From contig DASRBN010000033.1 in NCBI GenBank assembly GCA_035653615.1, forward strand, positions 186,001-250,000: 64,000 nt of DNA. Reading direction: 5' to 3'. Numbering within the stretch: position 1 is the first letter of the stretch; each line of letters starts with the position of its first letter. Below the pieces are notes generated by a model, which saw only the letters and a program-made list of their open reading frames with translations, did no database searches and had not been told where the DNA came from. The translations under genes were made by a program, and so were the position numbers. Shown one piece after another: positions 51,885 through 59,749 of the stretch. This DNA is from Ktedonobacteraceae bacterium (GTDB lineage: Bacteria > Chloroflexota > Ktedonobacteria > Ktedonobacterales > Ktedonobacteraceae).

Positions 51885-52363
51885 AGCCTTTACCTTTCCA
51901 TTCCAGATATCTATCTTTCTCAAGTTTCTGCCGGATGTAGTCACCGGAAACAGCTTCCAGAGCCGCCTCCAGAAGTATTTGCCGGAGCAGGGGTTGGAAT
52001 ATTGTTCATACTGCTGGCTCTTACCCCCAATATCGCCTGAAGCCAGGTCTATGGCTCAGTTGAGCGCATATCAACCTGCCTGGAATATAGCACGATACTT
52101 GCTGGCAAGCAGTGGGAAAACTGCGGAAATTTTTCCTGCGTAGCAATGCCTATCAACGACGGGAAGTAACGAGTAGCTTCAATGGGGGGACGTTTCTTCT
52201 CACTACTCGAGCTGGAGGGAGTGAAATCACTTACTTGCTTTTCTCGTTGTCGGCAGCATCTTTGAATGCTACATTTCTTTCAGCATCACAGGGGGATTAA
52301 AGACGAGTGGTCTGTTTATCCATTGGGATGATGTGTCCGGGGCAGACTCAGAAAGGTACATGC
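51885..52363. other. Divergent regulatory gap between the glycan block and the diaminopropionate genes
   Basis: About 480 bases with no supported gene. It must hold divergent promoters for the minus-strand GT2-led block and for the plus-strand sbnA-like gene, but I find no clear -10/-35 pair. The right part is more AT-rich. Confidence 0.45.
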
Positions 52364-53431
52364 ATGGAATCTCTATTGATGGATGCCAGGAGTATTCCGC
52401 AGTTAACGACCGAGCATATGCGCAGCCTTATGCATCAGATAGGCAATACACCCATAGAACCCATTTATCTTGTGATCGATGGCAGGGTCAGAGCGGTCTA
52501 TCTCAAGCTCGAAGGAGCAAATCCTGCCGGCTCCGTCAAGGATCGAACCGGATTTGCCCTCGTACAACATCTGGAAAATCGCTCCCTCTTACATAAAGGT
52601 TCGGTCGTAGTTGAGTCTACCTCAGGCAATCTTGGGGTTGCTCTCGCTTTCATTTGCCGGGCCAAAGGCTATTCATTCCTGGCAGTCGTCGATCCAAAGA
52701 CAACCCGGGAAAACTTAGATCGCATGCAGGCCCTTGGAGCTATGATTGATCTGGTTGATCATCCTGATGCCAATGGTGGATATCTCCTCTCGCGATTGGA
52801 ACGTGTGCAGGAACTCCTCCAGCTTTCTGACAACTACGCCTGGACCGACCAGTATTCAAACAGCGCGAATCCCTACATCCATTATGCCACCACCGGCCCA
52901 GAAATCTACCGGCAACTGGATGGAAAGGTGGATGCGGTCTTCGCCGCGGTATCGACCGGAGGAACATTGGCCGGTATTGGCCGCTTCTTCCGTTCAGCCA
53001 GTCCCAATACATCTATCGTTGGCGTCGATGCGCGTGGATCAGTCGTTTTTGGTACGCCTCCCGGCGCTCGCAAATTAACCGGTATTGGCTCCTCCCGGCG
53101 TTCGAGCTTCATCACCGGGGATGTTTATGATACCTATTTGCTCGTTGGCGATGAAGAGGCGTTTGCCTTTTGCCATGCCCTGTACTCTGCCACCGGTATC
53201 AAGGTCGGTGGTTCCAGCGGAGCCGTTCTCGCGGCGTGTGCCAGGTATCTTCAAGATCATCCAGAACTGGAGCGCGTCGTCTGCCTGTGCGCGGACAGCG
53301 GAGAAAATTATAACTCATCAATATATGACGATTGCTGGCTGCGAGAGCATGGCATAGCCCTTTCGCAGCATCACCTGGACCCGGTACAGGACATCCTGCC
53401 TGCCATGGCTCGCTATTCACCTGTACGATAG
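52364..53431 (+). CDS. sbnA: SbnA-like PLP enzyme (2,3-diaminopropionate pathway, step 1)
   Basis: 355 residues from the ATG at 52364 (AAAGG seven bases upstream). It is a fold-type II PLP enzyme: Lys in 'PAGSVKDRTGF', substrate loop 'ESTSGNLGVALAF', phosphate-binding 'STGGTLAGIG' and 'VGGSSGAVLAACAR'. It is closer in length and features to SbnA than to cysteine synthase. SbnA joins O-phospho-L-serine and glutamate to give ACEGA, which SbnB oxidises to L-2,3-diaminopropionate. The SbnB-like gene follows directly, which supports this assignment. The exact substrate is inferred. Confidence 0.87.
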   Translation: MESLLMDARSIPQLTTEHMRSLMHQIGNTPIEPIYLVIDGRVRAVYLKLEGANPAGSVKDRTGFALVQHLENRSLLHKGSVVVESTSGNLGVALAFICRAKGYSFLAVVDPKTTRENLDRMQALGAMIDLVDHPDANGGYLLSRLERVQELLQLSDNYAWTDQYSNSANPYIHYATTGPEIYRQLDGKVDAVFAAVSTGGTLAGIGRFFRSASPNTSIVGVDARGSVVFGTPPGARKLTGIGSSRRSSFITGDVYDTYLLVGDEEAFAFCHALYSATGIKVGGSSGAVLAACARYLQDHPELERVVCLCADSGENYNSSIYDDCWLREHGIALSQHHLDPVQDILPAMARYSPVR

Positions 53432-53467
53432 GGACATCGCCACGGCACGCCATATTACTACGGCTGT

Positions 53468-53545
53468 GCCGTAGGCCCCGATTGATCGGGGGCACCACCG
53501 ATTGATCGGCCTCGGTCCCTTGCCGGAATACGTTGTGAAAATTGA
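53468..53545. repeat. Repeat family C with conserved tail between sbnA and sbnB
   Basis: GCCGTAGGCCCCGATTGATC then GGGGGCACCACCGATTGATCGG, followed by the tail CCCTTGCCGGAATACGTTGTGAAAA that also follows the copies at 54617 and 59326. Confidence 0.75.
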
Positions 53546-53567
53546 AGATGGCCTTAAGGAGATACAA

Positions 53568-54620
53568 ATGACTTTTTCAATAGATAATCATATCCTCTAT
53601 CTTTGTCAGCAAGATGTAGAGCAGGCTTGCCAGAAAATTGACAGTGTGGCAGTCATACGCGAAGTGTTCCGCCTGCACGATGCCGGGCAGACCATCTTGC
53701 CCGATGAAGCCTACCTTGCCTGGACCAATGATCAGGGGGAAAGTGTCAGAAGCCTCAACATGCCTGGCTACGTTGGTGGCTCTCTGGGGATTGCCGGAAC
53801 CAAGATCATTAATGGCAATATCGCTAACCCCCGGCGTGGCCTGCCGCGCGCAAGCGGACTGACCCTCCTCTATGATCCAATCTCTGTTCGTGTCACCTGC
53901 ATCATGGAAGGCGCCTATATCTCAAGCCTGCGCACCGCCAGCGTCACCGCCCTTGCCGCCGACTTATTGAAAGCAGCGGAAATTGAGAGCCTTGCCATCA
54001 TCGGCGCGGGCGTACTCGCTCGCGCGCATATTGAGCTGCTTGCCGGGCGATTGCCACATCTGCGCCATATCCGCATATTTGATCTGGCACAAGAACGCAT
54101 AACATCCCTCCAGCAGCAGCTTGCTCCCCTGCTGGAGGCAAAACGGATAGAGATGCAGCCGGCGGCAACCGCCGAAGAGGCAATTCGAGCAGCACAATTG
54201 ATAGTACCCGTCACCACTACCACCGATGGCTATATTCACTATCACTGGTTACGACCCGGTTCGCTACTTGTCAATATCTCACTGGATGATCCCCTGCCAG
54301 AAGTCGTACTCAAAGCAGATCGCGTGATCGTTGACGATTGGAATCTCGTCAAGAACGACTCGCGACGCCTGGTAGGAAGGATGTATCGCGCAGGAAAGGT
54401 AATCGGACCGCACGCTCCAATTGAGCTAACCGGCAAGGACTGCCGCCGCATCGATGCACAGTTGGGAGAAATTGTCTCAGGAAAGGTTATTGGGCGAAGC
54501 AGCCCGGACGATATCATCCTGGTCAATCCTTTTGGCCTCGCGATTGAAGACGTAGCGCTCGCCGTCCGCGTCTACCAGGCCGCTCAAGAACTCGGCATAG
54601 GAATACTCTTGCCCCTGTAG
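53568..54620 (+). CDS. sbnB: SbnB-like dehydrogenase (2,3-diaminopropionate pathway, step 2)
   Basis: 350 residues from the ATG at 53568 (AAGGAGA seven bases upstream). The longer frame from 53502 runs into a repeat and is rejected. It belongs to the ornithine cyclodeaminase/mu-crystallin family, with the Rossmann 'LAIIGAGVLARAHIELLAG' (about 143-161) and 'MEGAYISSLRTASVTALAAD' (substrate Arg). SbnB uses NAD to split ACEGA into L-2,3-diaminopropionate and 2-oxoglutarate. Together with sbnA it should make the diamino acid for the NRPS. The stop codon TAG is part of a repeat that starts there. Confidence 0.87.
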   Translation: MTFSIDNHILYLCQQDVEQACQKIDSVAVIREVFRLHDAGQTILPDEAYLAWTNDQGESVRSLNMPGYVGGSLGIAGTKIINGNIANPRRGLPRASGLTLLYDPISVRVTCIMEGAYISSLRTASVTALAADLLKAAEIESLAIIGAGVLARAHIELLAGRLPHLRHIRIFDLAQERITSLQQQLAPLLEAKRIEMQPAATAEEAIRAAQLIVPVTTTTDGYIHYHWLRPGSLLVNISLDDPLPEVVLKADRVIVDDWNLVKNDSRRLVGRMYRAGKVIGPHAPIELTGKDCRRIDAQLGEIVSGKVIGRSSPDDIILVNPFGLAIEDVALAVRVYQAAQELGIGILLPL

Positions 54621-54710
54621 GGGCCGATTGATCGCACCCAGCGCCGATTCATCGGCCCGCGCATTTATTGCCGCAATACGTTGTGAAAAACCATGATCGG
54701 CCCGCGTAAC
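54617..54710. repeat. Repeat family C with tail, after sbnB
   Basis: GTAGGGGCCGATTGATCG then CACCCAGCGCCGATTCATCGG, then TTGCCGCAATACGTTGTGAAAAACCATGATCGGCCCG. The left end supplies the sbnB stop codon. Nearly identical to the copy between sucC and sucD. Confidence 0.8.
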
Positions 54711-54742
54711 AGTCATACATGAATCAAACAGAAGGACAACTG

Positions 54743-55807
54743 ATGAGGGTGAATCTCTTAAAACAACCATCGCGCAGGCTTAAATTCGAGCGTATCATGC
54801 ACAACGGCGAGGAATTGCTCTATCGCCTGATTATCGTGCCGCTCGTCGCGTTCCTACCCGCTTCTTTGGCCTATGGCGTGGCCGCCTTGCGTGGCAATTG
54901 GTACTATCGCTTGAATACCTCTACGCGAGAAGAGATCATCCATAACCTCGAAAGCATCTTTGGGGATCAGATGAGCCTGACAGAGCGTCAACAGGTGGTC
55001 CGGGACTATTTTCGTCGCCGCTCATGCGAAGCAATAGATGTAATGCGGCTCGCTGGCAATGGTCGAGCATTAGCACGGCTGGTAGAGATACGAGGAACGG
55101 AACACATAAAAGCAGCTCTGGTGGCAGGCAAAGGAGCCATCGTCTGCAGCGCGCATTTTGGTTCCTATAATAGCTGCTTTTCCTTGCTTGGAGTTCATGG
55201 ATTCCCTGTCACTGCGGTTGGCGATTGGAGATCCAACGCGGATTCAAGGATGTCGTCCTTACAGCGCTTCTTCTGGCGGCTCATTCAACAGAATCCACTC
55301 GCGCGCCACCGCCGTAGACCAAATATCGAGCCTGAAAAGGAGCGCTTTGGTACCGCCATGCAAATGGTAGAAGTTCTACGCGCGAACGAATTGATTACCA
55401 TGGCGGTCGAGACCCCTGTGTATCCCGATGACCGGGCGCGGGCCGTTCCCGTGGATTTCCTCGGACAAAAGATGCTACTCTTGCCCGGAATCATTAGCGT
55501 CGCTCAACTGACAGGAGCGCCGGTGCTTGTGATGGTAGTACGTCGTCTGCCAGATTGGCGGAACCAGGTCATGGAGATATCACCTCCACTCTCACTCGCT
55601 GGCGATGAAATCACTGTTTTCAAGCGTCTCATCCAGCAATTGGAAATACCTGTGCGTCAAAATCCTGCCTATTGGGACTGGTTAGGAAGTAACCAGAATT
55701 TGATCGCTCTTGGATTTTTTTCGGCCCAGGAAGAGGTTCACTGTAGGGACAGCGCCTCGTGCCTGTCCGCTGGTCCCAGCATAGCACAACATGAAATTCG
55801 GAGGTGA
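54743..55807 (+). CDS. LpxL/HtrB/PatA-like acyltransferase
   Basis: 354 residues from the ATG at 54743 (GAAGGA six bases upstream). It is a lysophospholipid acyltransferase-type protein: a hydrophobic N-terminal segment (about 25-50), then the catalytic region 'AIVCSAHFGSYNSCF', then 'RANELITMAVETPVYPDDRA' in the acceptor pocket. The usual H-x4-D/E is H-F-G-S-Y-N here, so the acid may be replaced by Asn or supplied elsewhere. Relatives acylate lipid A or phosphatidylinositol mannosides. The last 15 residues or so (CRDSASCLSAG...) come from a family A repeat. Confidence 0.8.
   Translation: MRVNLLKQPSRRLKFERIMHNGEELLYRLIIVPLVAFLPASLAYGVAALRGNWYYRLNTSTREEIIHNLESIFGDQMSLTERQQVVRDYFRRRSCEAIDVMRLAGNGRALARLVEIRGTEHIKAALVAGKGAIVCSAHFGSYNSCFSLLGVHGFPVTAVGDWRSNADSRMSSLQRFFWRLIQQNPLARHRRRPNIEPEKERFGTAMQMVEVLRANELITMAVETPVYPDDRARAVPVDFLGQKMLLLPGIISVAQLTGAPVLVMVVRRLPDWRNQVMEISPPLSLAGDEITVFKRLIQQLEIPVRQNPAYWDWLGSNQNLIALGFFSAQEEVHCRDSASCLSAGPSIAQHEIRR
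55742..55768. repeat. Repeat family A copy at the 3' end of the acyltransferase gene
   Basis: TGTAGGGACAGCGCCTCGTG then CCTGTCC, in frame, encoding most of the C-terminal tail. Confidence 0.75.
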
Positions 55808-55813
55808 AAACGT

Positions 55814-56407
55814 ATGACCGACCGCGGCTTTACCCTCTGGTTTACGGGGCTTTCCGGCGCCGGTAAGAGTACTCTGGCCAGAGCCGTCGAACGGCGCTTG
55901 AAATTGCATGGCCGCAATGTTGAGATACTAGATGGCGACATTGTACGCACTCACCTGAGCAAAGGTCTCGGCTTTAGTCGCGAAGACCGCGATACCAACA
56001 TCAAGCGCATTGCTTTCGTCTGTAAACTGCTCACACGCAATCAAGTGATCAGCATTGCAGCTGCCATCTCTCCCTATCGCGAGGCACGCGAATGGGCGCG
56101 CAGAGAAATCCGCGATTTTGTCGAAGTCTACGTCAGGTGCCCGCTAGAGATCTGCCGTCTACGCGACGTAAAAGGCCTCTACAGGCTCGTTGACGAAGGA
56201 AAGATTAAGGGCTTTACCGGTATTGACGACCCTTACGAGGAGCCACTTCACCCCGAACTGTTGATAGAAACCGATAAAGAGGCCATCGAAGACAGTGTCA
56301 ATCGCATCTTCGTCAAACTCGCGGAGCTTGGCTATCTGCCGCCCGAAGACCTGTACGAGGACACCGGAATCCTGACAGATGAGCTTATGGCCTGGGGATA
56401 CCTGTAG
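55814..56407 (+). CDS. cysC: Adenylylsulfate (APS) kinase
   Basis: 197 residues. P-loop 'FTGLSGAGKSTLA' (about 9-21), 'DGDIVRTHLSKGLGFSREDR' (APS-binding Asp/Arg/Phe), 'VYVRCPLEICRLRDVKGLY' and 'FTGIDDPYEEP' are all diagnostic. It phosphorylates APS to PAPS, the donor for the sulfotransferase at 49103. No ATP sulfurylase or PAPS reductase lies next to it, so it probably serves sulfation, with APS made elsewhere. It starts six bases after the acyltransferase stop (GGAGG site) and the stop TAG lies at the edge of a family A repeat. Confidence 0.95.
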   Translation: MTDRGFTLWFTGLSGAGKSTLARAVERRLKLHGRNVEILDGDIVRTHLSKGLGFSREDRDTNIKRIAFVCKLLTRNQVISIAAAISPYREAREWARREIRDFVEVYVRCPLEICRLRDVKGLYRLVDEGKIKGFTGIDDPYEEPLHPELLIETDKEAIEDSVNRIFVKLAELGYLPPEDLYEDTGILTDELMAWGYL

Positions 56408-56430
56408 GGACAGCACCTGGTGCCTGTCCT
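56403..56430. repeat. Repeat family A copy after cysC
   Basis: TGTAGGGACAGCACCTGGTG then CCTGTCCT; its TAG is the cysC stop codon. Confidence 0.7.
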
Positions 56431-56478
56431 GATCGCCCTCGCCGCAAAATCCGAACATCAAAAAAGGAGTGAACTGTA

Positions 56479-57033
56479 TTGGGCATTAGCATTCTCTTTA
56501 TAGTCGTGGAACTTGTGTTGATCGTCCTGGCCCTCTTAGCCATCGCGCGCACAGGCTATTTACGCCTGAGCAGTTCGATAGGCATCGCCAGAGATGGCTT
56601 CCCACCAGGAAAATCAGCGCCATCCTGGAGCCTGCCAGACCTGGATGGACATTTAAGAGTCGTTCCGGCGCGAGATCACTGGCAATTGCTCATCTTCGCT
56701 AACCAGTCTCTAGAAGCCTTCCCTGAGCTTATCGACGGCATGCACTACCTGTCGCGTCACGAACAGGATTTAGAAGTGCTCGTTATCTCGCGCGATAGCA
56801 GGGAAGACTGCCGCAACCTGGTACAAGAGCAGCGGCTCCAGGTACCCATTGTGCCTGTCGATCCCGCGTTTTATGACCGTTATCGCGTGCGAGTCATGCC
56901 ATTTGTTTTCTTTCTTGATCCAGACGGTATCGTTCGCTGGGTCGGCCTTGTTGGAGCTGAAGAACCGTTAATTCACGCCTGGCGCATGGCCCAGGTGCCT
57001 CTTCGCTCCGGTGAAGCATCGGAGGTAAAGTAG
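56479..57033 (+). CDS. MauD-like thioredoxin-fold protein without CxxC
   Basis: 184 residues, starting at TTG (56479) nine bases after AAGGAG. One N-terminal membrane helix ('LFIVVELVLIVLALLAIART') and a thioredoxin-like extracellular domain: 'GFPPGKSAPSWSLPDLDGHL' resembles the redoxin/AhpC-TSA and MauD families. The position of the CxxC is replaced (FANQSLEAFPEL), so it should not be a disulfide oxidoreductase by itself. 'VRVMPFVFFLDPDGIVRWVG' is the conserved cis-Pro strand. It lies first in a tightly packed set with MauE, a CxxC MauD and two Cys-rich secreted proteins. Confidence 0.75.
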   Translation: MGISILFIVVELVLIVLALLAIARTGYLRLSSSIGIARDGFPPGKSAPSWSLPDLDGHLRVVPARDHWQLLIFANQSLEAFPELIDGMHYLSRHEQDLEVLVISRDSREDCRNLVQEQRLQVPIVPVDPAFYDRYRVRVMPFVFFLDPDGIVRWVGLVGAEEPLIHAWRMAQVPLRSGEASEVK

Positions 57034-57034
57034 C

Positions 57035-57583
57035 TTGCTGCAAAATACATTACAGGTACTTATTTTCCTTGCCAGGGCCTCGCTTGCGGCAGTACTCGTC
57101 GCGGCGGGTGCGGCAAAGCTCGCGGATGTCCGCGGTTTTGCCGTCACGCTCGGGGGGCTTGGCATAGCCACTCGTCTGGATTTCCTGATTCGCGGGCTTG
57201 CCTTCCTGTTTCCTTCCCTGGAACTCCTGCTGGGGATAGCCCTCGTCAGCGGCCTCTGGCCGACTCTTATTAACATCGTCGTCGTAGTGCTCATGGGTAG
57301 TTTCAGTCTTGTAGTGCTCTATGCCTTGAGGAGAAAGCTCCATGTAGCGTGTAGATGCTTCGGAACGCTCAGCGATTCGCAGTTCAGCGGCAAGGGGCTT
57401 ACTCGCAGCATATTACTCACGCTCTTAGCCATCATCGTTCTGGGGGGTGGAAGAGCATACTCTCTCCAATTCGTGGCGCCACCGGTTGCCATTCTCCTGC
57501 TTGTCAGCGGCTTCCTGCTCTTTGGTCTCACAGCAGCGCAGGCAGCCAGGTCCATAGCAGTACTTAAAGAAAGGATGATCTGA
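57035..57583 (+). CDS. mauE: MauE-like membrane protein
   Basis: 182 residues, TTG start right after the previous gene's stop (GGAGG upstream). Four or five membrane helices of the DoxX/MauE type, with the diagnostic CRCFG motif at the membrane interface (about residues 105-109) and 'LLLGIALVSGLWP'. In methylamine utilisation MauE works with MauD to form the many disulfides of the small subunit. Here it is coupled to mauD-like genes and Cys-rich proteins, which supports the same disulfide-forming role. Confidence 0.85.
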   Translation: MLQNTLQVLIFLARASLAAVLVAAGAAKLADVRGFAVTLGGLGIATRLDFLIRGLAFLFPSLELLLGIALVSGLWPTLINIVVVVLMGSFSLVVLYALRRKLHVACRCFGTLSDSQFSGKGLTRSILLTLLAIIVLGGGRAYSLQFVAPPVAILLLVSGFLLFGLTAAQAARSIAVLKERMI

Positions 57584-58182
57584 TGTATCTCACGTTCGCG
57601 GATATCGCCCTGCCATTGTGGCTTTTTGCCGGCCAATGGGTACTTCTCTTCGCTCTGGGTTTCCTGGTGTTCGTGATGTTCCGCCAGATCGCCCTCTTTG
57701 AGCGGCTCAAGGACGCAGGTTCTGAGCGAGAAGGTCTAACGGTTGGAGAGAAAGCTCCTTCGTTTGTCTATCAACCCGTGAATAGGAGAGCCAATCCACC
57801 GGCTCGCTTCGAACCGGCTGGCAGCTGGTCCCTACTCCTATTCGCGGACCCCAACTGCTCAAGTTGTCAAAGCACGCTACTCAGTCTAGAGCGCCTGGCT
57901 CCCAGGTTGACGCAATCAATGCAACTATTGGTCGCGACAACCGCGGAACCTGCTGTAATTGCAGCCGCCGAGGCATTCCGGCAGGCAACCGTCGAAATTG
58001 GCCGTATTCCTGCCGACGTCTCTATGCGGTTGTATCGCACCACTGTCACTCCATTTGGACATCTCATTGATCCGGAGGGCATAGTTCGGGCCAAAGGCGT
58101 CGTCGCGGACGAAGCGTCGCTACGGAAATTAGTGCGTCAGGGCGATCAAAAGCCCGTCAATGTAGAGTTTACCGTCTCTTAA
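57583..58182 (+). CDS. mauD: MauD-like thiol-disulfide oxidoreductase
   Basis: 199 residues. An N-terminal membrane helix ('WLFAGQWVLLFALGFLVFVM', about 13-32), then a thioredoxin-fold domain with the redox motif C-S-S-C in 'FADPNCSSCQSTLLSLE' (about 91-107) and the cis-Pro strand 'TTVTPFGHLIDPEGIVRAKG'. It is translated from an ATG overlapping the mauE stop (TGATG). MauD proteins form or shuffle disulfides in the periplasm or outer space. The substrates are most likely the two Cys-rich proteins that follow. Confidence 0.88.
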   Translation: MYLTFADIALPLWLFAGQWVLLFALGFLVFVMFRQIALFERLKDAGSEREGLTVGEKAPSFVYQPVNRRANPPARFEPAGSWSLLLFADPNCSSCQSTLLSLERLAPRLTQSMQLLVATTAEPAVIAAAEAFRQATVEIGRIPADVSMRLYRTTVTPFGHLIDPEGIVRAKGVVADEASLRKLVRQGDQKPVNVEFTVS

Positions 58183-58198
58183 AAGGGGGAAATACACC

Positions 58199-58636
58199 AT
58201 GCTTGAGGAATTTGATAAGCAGATCAGTATCCTATCCGAATCATTTGCCCGCAAGTTCAACCGGCGCAAAGTGATCGGCACTACCGTCAAAGGTGTTTTT
58301 GCGACAGTCGCCGCCGCCTCTATTGGTCAACTGACCAATCTGGGGCAGGCGTTTGCTCAAACCTGCACGTGCGACGAAGGCTGGACGCGAGGGAAACCAT
58401 GCAACTACTATGGCTTTAATTGTCCCAATAATGGTTGCCCAGGTGCCTGCTCCGTCTGTTATAAGCCCAGTTGCGGCGGCTGGTGCGATTATTCCAATGG
58501 ACACTGGGTCTCCTGTAGTGGCCTGGGTCCCAGCCATAAAGGCTACCGCCTGTGCTGGGACTGTTGGAGATGCGGCAACAAGGGCGGTTACTGCCAGCCA
58601 AAATGTTCCTGCCTCAGCAATTGCATCGGCTGCTGA
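58199..58636 (+). CDS. Disulfide-rich secreted MauA-like protein, copy 1
   Basis: 145 residues. A leader with a twin-arginine-like motif (FNRRKVIG, about 20-27) and an Ala-rich segment ends near 'GQAFAQ', giving a mature part of about 90 residues with some 18 cysteines. The core 'GHWVSCSGLGPSHKGYRLCW' followed by D-C-W and 'CSCL' resembles the methylamine dehydrogenase light chain around Trp57 and the disulfide core. The C-terminal part with the second TTQ tryptophan (Trp108) is missing, and there is no heavy-chain gene. It is probably a secreted structural or ligand-binding protein matured by MauD/MauE. Confidence 0.8.
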   Translation: MLEEFDKQISILSESFARKFNRRKVIGTTVKGVFATVAAASIGQLTNLGQAFAQTCTCDEGWTRGKPCNYYGFNCPNNGCPGACSVCYKPSCGGWCDYSNGHWVSCSGLGPSHKGYRLCWDCWRCGNKGGYCQPKCSCLSNCIGC

Positions 58637-58858
58637 TCCTTGCGTGCAAAGGAATCGCGGGCTTGCGTCCTCGCGCCCACGTAAGGTCGCACCCTGGTGG
58701 TTGCACGTGTCCGTGCAGGGATCAAACAGGAACTCCGCAAATTCCTCTGTTCCGGTGTATCCTCTCAGAGGATGGCGGGGCAGGGCCATGTGCCCGCCCT
58801 GCCAACTGGTTGTAGGGACAGCGCCGTGTGCCTGTCCTTCTAGAAAAGAGAGTTCAGC
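58637..58858. repeat. Repeats B and A between the two Cys-rich genes
   Basis: A diverged family B unit (GTAAGGTCGCACCCTGGTGG at 58681-58700) and a family A unit (TGTAGGGACAGCGCCGTGTG then CCTGTCC at 58811-58837) fill the 222-base gap. Confidence 0.65.
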
Positions 58859-59287
58859 ATGTTCGAGGAATTTGATAAACAGGTCAGTATCTTGTCCGAA
58901 TCATTCGCGCGCAAATTCAACCGGCGCAAGGTAATGAGCGGTACCATCAAAGGAGTATTCGCTACCATTGCCGCCGCCTCTATTGGTCAGCTAACCAACC
59001 TGGGGCAGGCCTTCGCCCAGTCTTGTACCTGTGACGAAGGCTGGACGCAGGGTCATCCATGTAACTACTGGGGGTATCCTTGTCCCAGCAATGGCTGTCC
59101 ATCCGGCATGAAAGTCTGTTACAAGCCCAGTTGCGGCGGCTGGTGCGACTATTCCAATGGGCACTGGGTCTCTTGTAGTGGCCTGGGTCCCAGCCATAAA
59201 GGCTACCGCCTGTGCTGGGATTGTACCAACAGGAACAATCCCTGCCATCCCAAATGCTCCTGCCTGAGCACCTGTCTCGGTTGCTAG
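58859..59287 (+). CDS. Disulfide-rich secreted MauA-like protein, copy 2
   Basis: 142 residues, closely similar to copy 1 along the whole length. The leader is nearly the same (SILSESFARKFNRRKVMSGT...), as is the core 'CGGWCDYSNGHWVSCSGLGP'. Differences are concentrated in the segment 'CNYWGYPCPSNGCPSGMKVC' and in the C-terminal region after 'LCWDC', where copy 1 has an extra Trp/Cys pair. The recent duplication followed by focused divergence suggests two related functions, for example different partners. No cofactor-forming MauG gene is nearby. Confidence 0.8.
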   Translation: MFEEFDKQVSILSESFARKFNRRKVMSGTIKGVFATIAAASIGQLTNLGQAFAQSCTCDEGWTQGHPCNYWGYPCPSNGCPSGMKVCYKPSCGGWCDYSNGHWVSCSGLGPSHKGYRLCWDCTNRNNPCHPKCSCLSTCLGC

Positions 59288-59325
59288 TCCTTGCGGGGGC
59301 CAGTCAATCGGCTCCACGGCTCTGC

Positions 59326-59452
59326 CGTAGGGGCCGATTGATCGCGCCCACCGCCGATTGATCGGCCCGCGTCCCTTGCCAGACAATGTTGTGAAAAACC
59401 ATGATCGGCCCGCGTCCCTTGCCGGAGCATTTTGTTAAAATTTATTACCGGT
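59326..59452. repeat. Repeat family C with two tails
   Basis: CCGTAGGGGCCGATTGATCG then CCGCCGATTGATCGGCC, followed by two tail copies GCGTCCCTTGCC(A/G)GA..TTGT(G/T)AAAA separated by CATGATCGGCCC. The tail duplication suggests the element is composite. Confidence 0.75.
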
Positions 59453-59512
59453 CCTGTGCCCATAGTATGTTCTCGAAACCCATCACAGAACCTTTGAGGA
59501 GCGCAAACAACC

Positions 59513-59692
59513 ATGATCAAAGTAGAGCGCCTGTCACAGCCTCTCCGCCTGTCCCTCACCGGCAGCATGCTCATCTGTGGCTTCATCGCGGCGGCATTGC
59601 TCCTTCACCAGGGCAACTTCGCCTCTGCCAGCGCCGTCTTCGCCATCGGCCTCGCTGCCCTCGTCGGCGCTGGCAAACTCGCTTCCCCTTGA
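59513..59692 (+). CDS. Very small membrane protein
   Basis: 59 residues from the ATG at 59513 (GAGGAG ten bases upstream) to TGA at 59690. It has a basic N terminus (MIKVERLSQPLRLSLTGS) and two hydrophobic segments (about 17-31 and 38-54, rich in Ala, Leu and Gly). There is no cysteine beyond the one in the first helix. It lies between the Cys-rich protein genes and another membrane protein gene on the same strand, and could be a small accessory subunit of the same export or maturation system. Confidence 0.6.
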   Translation: MIKVERLSQPLRLSLTGSMLICGFIAAALLLHQGNFASASAVFAIGLAALVGAGKLASP

Positions 59693-59749
59693 GGCTTCAA
59701 CGCGGCCACCACTGCCGTGTTATCCTCCGGGCGAGGATATGGACTCAGA

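Noticed and set aside
58241-58789. 182-codon minus-strand frame over the first Cys-rich gene
   Set aside because: It is a shadow of the Cys-rich gene; the plus strand has a ribosome binding site, leader and a paralogue, the minus strand has none.
58199-59287. True methylamine dehydrogenase light chains
   Set aside because: No heavy chain (mauB), no mauG, and the second TTQ tryptophan region is missing; only the disulfide core and maturation genes are present.
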